64,000 nucleotides of DNA. It comes from Periconia sp. R9002 (taxonomy: Eukaryota > Ascomycota > Dothideomycetes > Pleosporales > Periconiaceae). The notes under the pieces are model-generated. The model was not told the origin of the DNA and made no database searches. It was given only the letters and a program-made list of their open reading frames with translations. This document shows positions 22,855-30,949 of this stretch, piece after piece (position 1 is the stretch's first letter; the number at the start of each line of letters is the position of its first letter). Location: contig JAMAHW010000066.1 of NCBI GenBank assembly GCA_023627715.1, positions 124,001 through 188,000 on the forward strand, written 5' to 3'. The position numbers were made by a program, and so were the translations under genes.

Positions 22855-22935
22855 CCGAGTTGGCCAAGTGGTCAGCTCAACACACATTCCAAACCAGTGT
22901 AGCCTTTCGGGCAAAATTTCGAACCCACAGCAAAT
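22855..22935 (+). other. Degenerate tRNA-like stretch
   Basis: It contains a D-arm-like GTTGGCCAAGTGGTCAGC, a GCCTTTCGGGC hairpin like the long variable arm of Leu/Ser tRNAs, and TTCGAACC like a T loop, in the right order. However, the acceptor stem and T stem do not pair, so it is not a working tRNA. It could be a decayed tRNA copy or a tRNA-derived repeat; chance is also possible. Confidence 0.25.
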
Positions 22936-23423
22936 CATTCAATATGATTTCTGGGCGAGTTCGAAAGGCGCCCGCCTAAAAGGGCGGAGAAAAGGCCCGA
23001 GCTCGTTTCTTTTGTAAAAATTCTTTTTTTATTTTTATTTTTTATATTCTGAATTTCTATCTGAGGAGGGAGTATTTATTTTGCTGCTCTACAAACCCTG
23101 CTCCTGAATATTGTGTAGTGGTTGGTATTGGCTTGCGCAAAGTCATGTCCTTACTAAATACAAAAATGCGACCAATGGCCAGACTTGTCCCAATTTCGAT
23201 AACATAAATCATTCCAACATATCAGGAAAATCCGTTTTCAATCTTCGATCTTGTGCTCTGTGCCGTAAGAACTCTTCGTAGTGTGAAATGCTAAAGTCTT
23301 TGTTGCGTCGAGAGTGTAAGATTTGTTATACAATTGAATACGTGGGATTATTTATTGCCTTAGTGAAAAATCAAAGTAGCGAGGGACGATTTGAAGTAGA
23401 ACCGCCAACTCAATAGTGTGTAG

Positions 23424-23551
23424 GCGCGTGATAACATCTTCTCTGTAGCGGGTGTTGACGATGTTTCCCTGCAACGGGTGCGAGTTGTTCTTCCTTATAA
23501 CGAGTGTGATTTGTTCTTCCCTATAACGAGTGTGAATCATTCTCCGAAAAG
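23424..23551. repeat. 26-bp imperfect tandem repeat, about 5 copies
   Basis: Successive units start at about 23424, 23448, 23474, 23500 and 23526. The pattern is ACGAGTGTGATTTGTTCTTC followed by CCTATA. The units at 23474 and 23500 differ at five positions; the outer copies are more diverged. The function is unknown. Confidence 0.7.
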
Positions 23552-23671
23552 ACCTTTTCTACCCCCAGGAATACGTCCTTACTCTCACACGCAATTGCTG
23601 GTTCCCTCAGACAGTCCATGATCATAGGCTGGGCGAGGCTCGCAACGGTTATGAGGTCTTACGATCGATGC

Positions 23672-23809
23672 TCATGCGCATCCGTTGGGACACCAACACT
23701 GGTGTTTCTGGCAAAAGGTCATTTGGTCCCCGGTGGTGGGATGCGCCACTCGACGCGGCCTACAATTCCCCAATTTCTTGTGGGGGCAGTGGTGTACGGT
23801 AGTTAGCAT
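23672..23809 (-). CDS. Small Cys/His-rich protein, copy A (45 aa)
   Basis: The ATG at 23809 was chosen because it matches the start of copy B at 24465. The protein begins MLTTVHHCP and ends WCPNGCA. It aligns without gaps to copy B over 41 residues with 24 identities, keeping every shared Cys and His: HHC, 7 residues, C, 6, H, 9, C, 2, H, 3, C, 3, C. Synonymous bases differ between the copies, so the protein and not merely the DNA seems conserved. There is no signal peptide. The spacing suggests a zinc-binding mini-domain (inference). Copy A stops right after the shared core, while B continues. The family was not recognised. Confidence 0.5.
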   Translation of the reverse strand: MLTTVHHCPHKKLGNCRPRRVAHPTTGDQMTFCQKHQCWCPNGCA

Positions 23810-24270
23810 ATTTGTGCCGCAGAGCTTGGTGGTCATGAGGACGGGATCGTAATCGTCGTCATGTTTTGAGAATGAAAGTGGGCCGTGGTCGAGGCTGGTA
23901 TCGCCTCTCTGAACACCTTTCTTAATGAGATTGTGTATATATAAAATGCGGTGACCCACGTCGCAAACCCTCGGCAGCTTCCGTCCACATCAAAAGTGTT
24001 CCCACTCCGTCCCGTTCAAGAGGCCGCCGTCGTGACGTTAGAACGAGATACGTCCCAGGGTTTGTATACGTAACAGCTTCCTGGTTCGCTCAACCATGAA
24101 GTGTATGCCTTTGGATTGGTTGTTCACATTCCCGTTTGCGTTGTTGTTTGCGTTACTGGTTACGGGATTTGTATTCCCCAATATATAAATCCCGTCATAA
24201 GGCAGGCCGGGGGGCTACGGGGAGGTGAACCGTAGGGGGCATTGCCACAGAGTGACTCTCCTTGCGCGCC

Positions 24271-24465
24271 TCAGAGGCTAGACGTTTCTCCTTTTTTATT
24301 ACAGGATTTGCACACCTCCCCCTGGCAATGCCGGTTGCACCCGTTCGGGCACCACTGCTGGTGCATCGAACAAAACGTGCGAGGTTTCCCACCGCCAGGA
24401 TGGTTCCAGGTATCAATTCGACAATTCCCTTCGTCTGCTTTTGGGCAGTGGTGAACCGTAGGCAT
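24271..24465 (-). CDS. Small Cys/His-rich protein, copy B (64 aa)
   Basis: Paralogue of the frame at 23672-23809. The shared core (MPTVHHCP ... WCPNGC) is followed by a further Cys/His cluster (NRHCQGEVCKSCNKKGE), giving up to ten possible metal ligands in 64 residues. The ATG at 24465 gives the shared start. A two-exon model is also possible: ATG at 24584, exon to about 24520, a 44-nt intron (GTGCGC...TGTAG) ending just before 24475, joining in phase to the codons before this ATG and adding about 25 residues. It is an intracellular protein by sequence. The family and function are unknown. Confidence 0.5.
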   Translation of the reverse strand: MPTVHHCPKADEGNCRIDTWNHPGGGKPRTFCSMHQQWCPNGCNRHCQGEVCKSCNKKGETSSL

Positions 24466-24485
24466 ACTGGCGTCGCTACATCACA

Positions 24486-24584
24486 TTAAAAGCACTCGAA
24501 TGCCTTGGATACCGCGCACATGGTCTTTAGCCAGGTATATAGATCTTCATATTGAAACATAGATTGATCTTCCATGATTTTCAT
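24486..24584 (-). CDS. Micro-ORF directly upstream of copy B
   Basis: An ATG frame of 32 codons (MKIMEDQSMFQYEDLYTWLK...). It may be a separate micro-ORF, or its first part may be the first exon of copy B through a 44-nt intron. Too short to judge alone. Confidence 0.2.
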   Translation of the reverse strand: MKIMEDQSMFQYEDLYTWLKTMCAVSKAFECF

Positions 24585-24940
24585 GTGGTCCGACCCACAG
24601 GACGCGGGAAATGAAATATATGGATGGAATGGACTGGTGGTTTGTTGGCTTCTTGTGTGTATATAAAAAGAGAGGAACCGGGGCTCATGGACCTTCAAGG
24701 TCCTGAGATGTGGCCTTTAAAGGCGGTTATTGATTTTGCGTACGTCTTACCGCACGTGCAGCAGTGAACAGCGGGTGGGAGCCTCAAATAGAGGGATATA
24801 TAGGTCGGCTTTGATCTTCGGTAGTGTATATATGTCCCTTGATAATAAAAAGACAATTGATTGTTCTCATTCCCAGCGACTATGTGGCATTGATATCCAA
24901 GTTGGTCCTTGAAGTGTCTTTCCTTGTTCGGAAGTCCCGA

Positions 24941-25204
24941 TCAAGTGTTGGCAAAGTGGCGTTTGATGCTTATCACATCTGTCATCACTGGAATAATGTG
25001 GGAAGTGTTTACCGTTCTTAGACCACCATTGCCGCATAGTCTGAGGAGGATCCATCCAGTTCCATTTGGCAGATGTTGAATGATTGGATCGTCAACCAAG
25101 CCGCCAAAAATTTCCTTGGGCCCGCTTTGATCCTCTATACTACCGTGAGCTTGGATAGCTCGCACGATTATTGCCTCAAGTGGATCTGCGCGCTCTCCCT
25201 CCAT
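24941..25204 (-). CDS. Possible small gene, 87 aa
   Basis: ATG at 25204, start MEGERADPLEAIIVRAIQAH. The composition is protein-like, with alternating hydrophobic and charged residues (DDPIIQHLPNGTGWILLRLC), and it is open for 88 codons in AT-rich sequence. A second open frame overlaps it on the same strand (24867-25055), so only one, or neither, is real. Family unknown. Confidence 0.3.
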   Translation of the reverse strand: MEGERADPLEAIIVRAIQAHGSIEDQSGPKEIFGGLVDDPIIQHLPNGTGWILLRLCGNGGLRTVNTSHIIPVMTDVISIKRHFANT

Positions 25205-25489
25205 AGGAAGAGGTTGTAGTCGCACTGAGAGAGTTTCCACGACTTAAAAAACTCTTTTGGTGTTGCTGTCGTATCCTCAAGAGGTTGACATTATATAAAA
25301 GTAAATAAGGTGGGAGAATATATAAGATCATGAATGCGTTTAGTGATTTGCCGATGATTGTATCGAGTACGCGTCGAAAGGGAAATCCGATGGTTCCTGA
25401 ACGCACGAGTAGCTGTAGGACTCTCCCTTTGCTGTTATATAAGTTTAGAGTTGCGTATATAGGAAGAAGGTAATGGTAGGCACGTCTGT

Positions 25490-25678
25490 ATGGCATCAGC
25501 TCGCACCGACGCCGAAATCGCTTCTTTCATCCTCGCTTTCGTTGTATTCTCTGCCGTCGGTCCCTGCGTTCTCTTGGCTATTGTGAACGCCAGCGTAGGC
25601 GATTCGCTGCGCGACGCCAGTCAATCTAGAACTAATCTCTTGGTTATACGAGACAAGCCTCAATCATGGTTGACGTAG
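25490..25678 (+). CDS. Possible small single-TM protein, 62 aa
   Basis: ATG at 25490. The first 130 bases have markedly GC-richer, fungal-like codon use compared with the surrounding AT-rich sequence. A hydrophobic segment of about 22 residues (IASFILAFVVFSAVGPCVLL) follows a short N-terminus, and the tail is hydrophilic. Two TATA-like motifs lie about 35 and 55 bases upstream (25434-25441, 25454-25461). The function is unknown; it could also be the first exon of a longer, decayed gene. Confidence 0.35.
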   Translation: MASARTDAEIASFILAFVVFSAVGPCVLLAIVNASVGDSLRDASQSRTNLLVIRDKPQSWLT

Positions 25679-25893
25679 AGTTCATGATAGGGTTGATACG
25701 CGACCACGGCGCGACCGTTACAAGTGTAAAAGTATATATGAATTTGAATTCGATCCTCCCAGAGTATCGCTACCCTGGGTATCGACACAGGTGGAGGGGG
25801 GGTACGTAAAAGTATATATATAAGATCGTGACCAGCCATACCTGAAAATATCACGAGTGAAATTCACCTCTCTGAATCCAGTGAGTCGAACAC

Positions 25894-26049
25894 TCAATGA
25901 TTATATAAATTGATTGTATTCTGTATTCTGTCATACGACAGTGGACGTGTGCACTCTTCATGCTTGAGCGATTCTCCAACAGCTTTTCTGATTTCCTCTC
26001 GTTGGCCTTCATCTAAAAACTTCTCGTCTATCTCGACAGAGCGAGTCAT
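25894..26049 (-). CDS. Possible micro-ORF, 51 aa, acidic
   Basis: The ATG at 26049 opens MTRSVEIDEKFLDEGQREEI, a charged, probably helical peptide. The frame is open further upstream without another good start. There is no homology that I recognise. Confidence 0.25.
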   Translation of the reverse strand: MTRSVEIDEKFLDEGQREEIRKAVGESLKHEECTRPLSYDRIQNTINLYNH

Positions 26050-26730
26050 TTTGATAAACGTGTGGCGATGTAAATAAATAGCGAGTTGAAGAATGAAAGT
26101 GTTGAAGTTGGTGTCATAAAGCAAGGCGTTGAAGTTTGGGTTATGAACAGAGCTGTTAAAGCTCTAGTCCACAAGTCGAGCCAACCAGGCCTCCATTACT
26201 TTCTTTATGCTCGTGCCCCTGTCTTGCGACATATATAGGAGTTATTCCGAGCAAAACACTCATATCGGCGAAGTATATATAAATTATATTTCTCCAAGCA
26301 AATTTTGGCTCCGGTTCCATGTCTCCGGAGGTAGGCTGTCGTCAAAAATCTCACTGGAACTTTCTCACATCGACATCTAGCCCTCATGCAACGGCCTTCC
26401 ACGCTCAGGATCTTCTCATATCCACATCGATCAATTTCGCAGACCTCAGGTTGTTTGACATTGAGGCTGTGGTACCAATGTCGCAGGTGTTTTCTGTGGA
26501 TCGTGGTGACTGTCGATGCTGCTGCTGCTGCCAGTGTTGAAAATGGCCCTGCCCCTGCCCTTGTCCATTGTGATTGCACCTGTTGTTTCTCTGAATAGTT
26601 TCGAGGGTTGTGATTGCAAGAGAAGTCGCCGGAAGTGCAGCAGCGCCTCCGAAGCGTAAAGGCTGAGGTGCTGAGAGGTTGGTACTGAGCACCGTTATCG
26701 CCCACAACTCTTCATCACCGTGCTTGCATT

Positions 26731-26979
26731 CTACGCCAGACGAGAGAGCCGCGGCCCGACATAGTAAAAGTCTACGTCGCGCATAACGATCCGGCTGTTG
26801 CAGCACGTGCAAAGATCGATCCCGGGAGGTCCATGATCCAGTCGGCGCTTCAGGAGGGTGAGGCAGATCAATGCGGCGATTGCACATCCTCCTAATGAAT
26901 TCACACACGCGCGCACCGACCAAATGGGTGTCCGGAAGCTGTTCGTGAAGAAGGGGGTGGATCGTCTTCTTAGAACCAT
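26731..26979 (-). CDS. Possible small TM protein with a CTCC motif, 82 aa
   Basis: ATG at 26979. A hydrophobic stretch (LGGCAIAALICLTLL) is followed by a Pro/Gly turn and LCTCCNSR. The frame is not AT-biased like its surroundings. Other long frames overlap on the same strand (26405-26923, 26205-26705), so this may be one exon of a decayed gene. Low confidence. Confidence 0.22.
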   Translation of the reverse strand: MVLRRRSTPFFTNSFRTPIWSVRACVNSLGGCAIAALICLTLLKRRLDHGPPGIDLCTCCNSRIVMRDVDFYYVGPRLSRLA

Positions 26980-27209
26980 CGTTCCCCCCTAAGGGATCGA
27001 GCTGCTACATCCCATGTGCACTACACGCCCTGGTACAGTACTGGACTAATCAAAACGAGGACAGTCAAGACACAATACCACTAAAATGGCTGGACAGGCT
27101 TCAAGGGAGTATATAGAGAGAACTGTTGCTAGTTCTGCTAACCATTCCGCTAGAGACGTGCCCTAAAGGTAACAACTACCTCCCCAATGCCAGCACCTGG
27201 GAGCGTCTG

Positions 27210-27389
27210 ATGAACGAGATGGATGCCGGAGAGAGGAACGCAATGCAGATACTATGGGCAGAACTACGCGCACGCCGGCAGGGCGCCTTTTCCAGCATCA
27301 AACCCCACGAGACGAGCCAGATCAGCATCGAAGACCCTCACAGGCTGATGCTACTCTCCTCGGGATCCATCAAAACAAGCGACGGTTGA
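27210..27389 (+). CDS. Possible small hydrophilic ORF, 59 aa
   Basis: The ATG at 27210 (MNEMDAGERNAMQILWAELR) lies in a frame open since about 27126. The composition is protein-like, but there is no other support. An ATG frame at 27086 (MAGQASREYIERT) precedes it and would need a 29-nt intron to join, too short to accept. Confidence 0.2.
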   Translation: MNEMDAGERNAMQILWAELRARRQGAFSSIKPHETSQISIEDPHRLMLLSSGSIKTSDG

Positions 27390-27767
27390 ACAATCGCGAG
27401 GGAGACGACGAGGTGTTCGAACACGGTGCGAGGGTGCCCTGGCAACCCAACTGCACGAATATCACAAGTGACGCTCGCGGTTGCTGGCGTGATGGAATCA
27501 CGCTTCTGGCTACCGCCCTTGTGCTCGCCACCATGTCGCCTACGGAGACAAGATACTACGTAGTATCATTCGACTGGTCTTTGGAAGTATATAAATAACA
27601 GAGTATAGCCTATAGGCCCACTTTGCGATTGATGTTGCAGTTAGAGGAGTATATATAAATGGTTTCGTGAGAAACAGGTTTGGATTGAGTATATATAAAT
27701 GATCGAAAAGGTTCTGAATCCCACCGCAGTGGAAGGATGTTGCCATTTTTCGAAGGTATAGAAGATT

Positions 27768-30531
27768 TTAGCGGATCACCACTTCAACAGCGACCTCATT
27801 GCTCCAGCCCGCCTGGGAATCCGTTTCCTTCCACGCCTGCGCCGTGTCGATCTCGAGCACGTTTTCAGCGTCTTTGCTCACGCTGACGCAGTGTGCGGGG
27901 ATGGGTCGTCCGAACAAGACGCCCATGAAATCTTTTTCGATGGAGCGTTGCTTGAGGTCGGAGATGTACAGGCCTGTGTTCGTGGTAAGCATGTAGCCGG
28001 GAAGGAAGAAGGTTGCAAGGAAAATGAAACATACCAAAAGTGCCCAACACCTTCAATGACGTCCAGACGTGAAGTTTACCCGTCTCGCGTTCAACGTAGC
28101 TGTCGCTATTTACGATTGCAGCCGCGCCAGTCATCTTGCCGAGGACACCCAAAGGTGCGACAGAGACCTCCGCAGGACCGGTAGCATCCTGCCTATGCTC
28201 CAGCGTGAACGTGTGCAGTGGGAATGCAGATAATATTTCCCATCCGCGCTGAGGAAGCTCCAGATGGACGTAAGCATCATTGCTCTTGAAACTAGTCGGG
28301 CTTGAGATTTGGCCAGTCGTGTGATTCCTGATGATGTAGGTGCCTTGTTCAGCTCCGGGAAATTGAGTGATGCCGATAAGCTCCGTAACTGGATGTTGGG
28401 TGCAGTTGAAAACACCCAAGATGCTCACTCCGGAACGAGCCATGCCGACGTAAGTGCTGACTTTGAGGAGTGCAGCATCATCATAAGAATTATAGACGTT
28501 TGTGCTTTTTCCCACAGTGTGTGGACGGAGGATAACTGTGTCTCCTCGGGGCGTGTTTCCGGTCATCTGGTGGATCAGGTCAACATCGTGTTGTCCAGGA
28601 ATGTCGGTGACATAGATTGGACCGCCCGATACGCAACGAGCAGCGGCGTGGAAAGATGCCCATTCGTGTGAGGTCTGAAACATATCCCAATCTGGAAGTA
28701 TGTTGAGATACTGAGTAAAGACTGAATTGTGGGCGTTGCAAAAGATGTGCCAAGGGTGAGATGCTGGGACTTCCGGGAAGAAGTCATCCGAGTTTCGGAG
28801 GAGGATCCTCGGTTTGTTCGATGGGAGCTGAGAGTGGAAGATTATCTGAGGTACTTGTGACATGCATGAGATGGCCTTGCCGCTGAAGTGGCGCAACTGA
28901 CTAATGCTCCAAGCATCTTGGTACGCTCTGATGAGATCCCGGCGGTCATCAGCGCAATCGAGTTCATCGACAAAGAATTGTGCGTCGGTCTTGACCGAGT
29001 CGATACCAGCCGACCTCAAGAATTCATAGAAGTCACGGTAGAACCGATCCACGTCTTCTTTGGCTACAGCTAGCATCTTACCGCCTGACACCCCGTCTCG
29101 TTTGCATACCTCAACAGTCTTATATTCCTTTGCAATCTTCCCATTAGAGGCTATGCCGCCCCAATAGCCGAAAAGGGCATGCCATACAGCGATGTGCTTG
29201 ATCTGCTTGTGCTTGCTGCGAATGTCGTCGACGGCCGCCTTGAGTCCTCGGGGAAACCCGGTTTTGGTCGCTTCGAATTCCATCCAGGCATTTTCGAATT
29301 GGTCGCCACCCTCCTTGGAAAGAGACTGCCAGTTGTCGTCGATAATAAGATTGGAAATATTGATCTCATTCTTCTGCAAGGACTCCAGTGCTTCAAAGAT
29401 TTTGTCTTCGTGGAGGTTTTGGCCTAGTCCGTTCCAAGTGCAATAGGCTAAGCCATCGTACCAGTTCTGCAGCCACTCAGGCTTGTAGTCCTGCATGAGG
29501 GCCTTCTCTTCTGCGGCAAGCTCTCCTGAGGCATCTTCGTATTTGAGAACAAGTCTTCGGGCATAGTACATGGCTGCCCCCATAGCCAACTCCAAAGATT
29601 TCCCAACAGAGACAGCAAGCCTAGATATACCTTCTTTTTCGCTGTCATTGCGGGAGTCGACGACTACATTGCCAGCTCCATCATGATGGAGGGTTGTCAG
29701 AACGTCGTCTACTCCGCTGATGGCAAGAACAACAAGATGAGAGCCGTCTTCACGTTCGAATGCGGCGAGGATCCCCTCTTTATCTGGAGCAAATGTGCTC
29801 TTACCTTGTCGGGGTGCAATCCATGGCGACCACAACCGTATGACAGCGAACCACCGTGCAAAGTCTGTAGGTTTGCCTAATGTGATTTTCGTATACCCTG
29901 AGGTCTTGCCGGAAGCCGCTTTAGCCGGTCCCGTAAGGGACCAAAGCAGGGTGTCTGGCGTCTCACTGGTCTCTTTGTGTATCTGCAGCTCAGTTGACAA
30001 ACCTCCAATGTACTTATCCAGCCCGTCGTGCAGTTTATCAGCTGATTGATAGATGATGTGGCCGTCTGCAGTTGAGAATTGTTCGTTTGCCCATTTCCAT
30101 GGCTCATCATTGGACGCCCGGAATGTGATGGTAAAAGAAATGGGGCCACCATGTCTGGGAGCGTCCGATAGTTGAAGTGAGTACCACTGCCGGTAGACGC
30201 CGTTGTTTGTCTTCCCTTTGATTGATGTCTTACAACTGTCAGCTTAGAGGTAGGAAATCATGCTCTGTCCTCGCTCGTACCAACGATATACCCTTTTCAA
30301 CGGGCTGTAGACTTGAACTAGACCATTTGTCTTGATTGTCATAGTTGGACCATAGTGCCACCTGCCATTCCTTCTTGGATGAACTCTCAATCAAGACAGT
30401 GAACTTGACCTAAGCTGTGTTAATTCTAAATTGTAATGATGTCTGAGGTGACCAGCCGTACGGTAGGGTTATCGGAAGGCACGGTTGTAGTTTGTCCCAG
30501 CGGAGGACTGCATGTAAGCTGTGCAAACATT
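27768..30531 (-). CDS. Raffinose-synthase-like GH36 glycosyl hydrolase, 4 exons
   Basis: Exons are 30531-30463, 30409-30292, 30242-28035 and 27973-27768, giving 866 aa. The first exon was found by eye: MFAQLTCSPPLGQTTTV joins in phase to VKFTVLIESS. Intron 2 (30291-30243, 49 nt) has a weak TAAG acceptor, chosen because it alone restores the frame; introns 1 and 3 are normal. The family is the raffinose synthase/SIP branch of GH36 (clan GH-D). The GH-D catalytic pocket is visible: IIDDNWQSL, then SVKTDAQ with the expected nucleophile Asp, and RNSDDFFP with the expected acid/base Asp. A C-terminal beta-rich domain follows. Plant relatives transfer or hydrolyse alpha-galactosyl groups; the substrate in fungi is unclear. 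There is no signal peptide, so it is probably cytosolic. Confidence 0.88.
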
Positions 30532-30949
30532 TCTATGGCGTGATGTGATGGTTATGGACTGAGGGTAGATTTGTTTGCTCTCGTCTGAAGTGGAGTAGAA
30601 TGGAACGGAAGAGGGGTTGTTGCATGTATGTACAATGTTGGATTGTAAAGTTCAGAGTTTTCAAACTATCTAAGGATGCTAAAAGTACTGTAGGTGTAAC
30701 AATGGGGCAACTTGAGGAATGTAGTATGACGTGTACTGCGGAGAGTTGGGTGCATGATGGTGGAGGAGAGCTCCCTCCACTCCTCCGCAATTGGACCAAT
30801 CAGCGGTCGAGGGTTTCAGTGACAGTTCACATACATCGGAGCTCTAGTGGGGCCGCGAACTTTTTGAACATCACCCCATCAATTAATTGTATCTAGGTGA
30901 CGCGCACCAACAGATCTATTCATCTCAACATGAGCACGTGGATATAGTT

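Larger units (their letters stand above)
22755..27767. other. AT-rich, gene-poor block
   Basis: About 5 kb between the membrane-protein gene and the GH36 gene. By eye it is visibly richer in A and T than its flanks. It carries a tandem repeat, many TATATA motifs and a set of small reading frames, listed separately. No transposase, reverse transcriptase or long terminal repeat was seen. Confidence 0.6.

Noticed and set aside
24867..25055. A frame with CDKHQTPLC, resembling the C-x2-HQ part of the Cys/His pair
   Set aside because: The remaining residues do not align with copies A and B, the spacing to the next Cys differs, and it overlaps another open frame. Treated as chance.
27086..27389. 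Spliced small gene joining MAGQASREYIERT to the frame at 27126
   Set aside because: It would need a 29-nt intron, below any plausible size.
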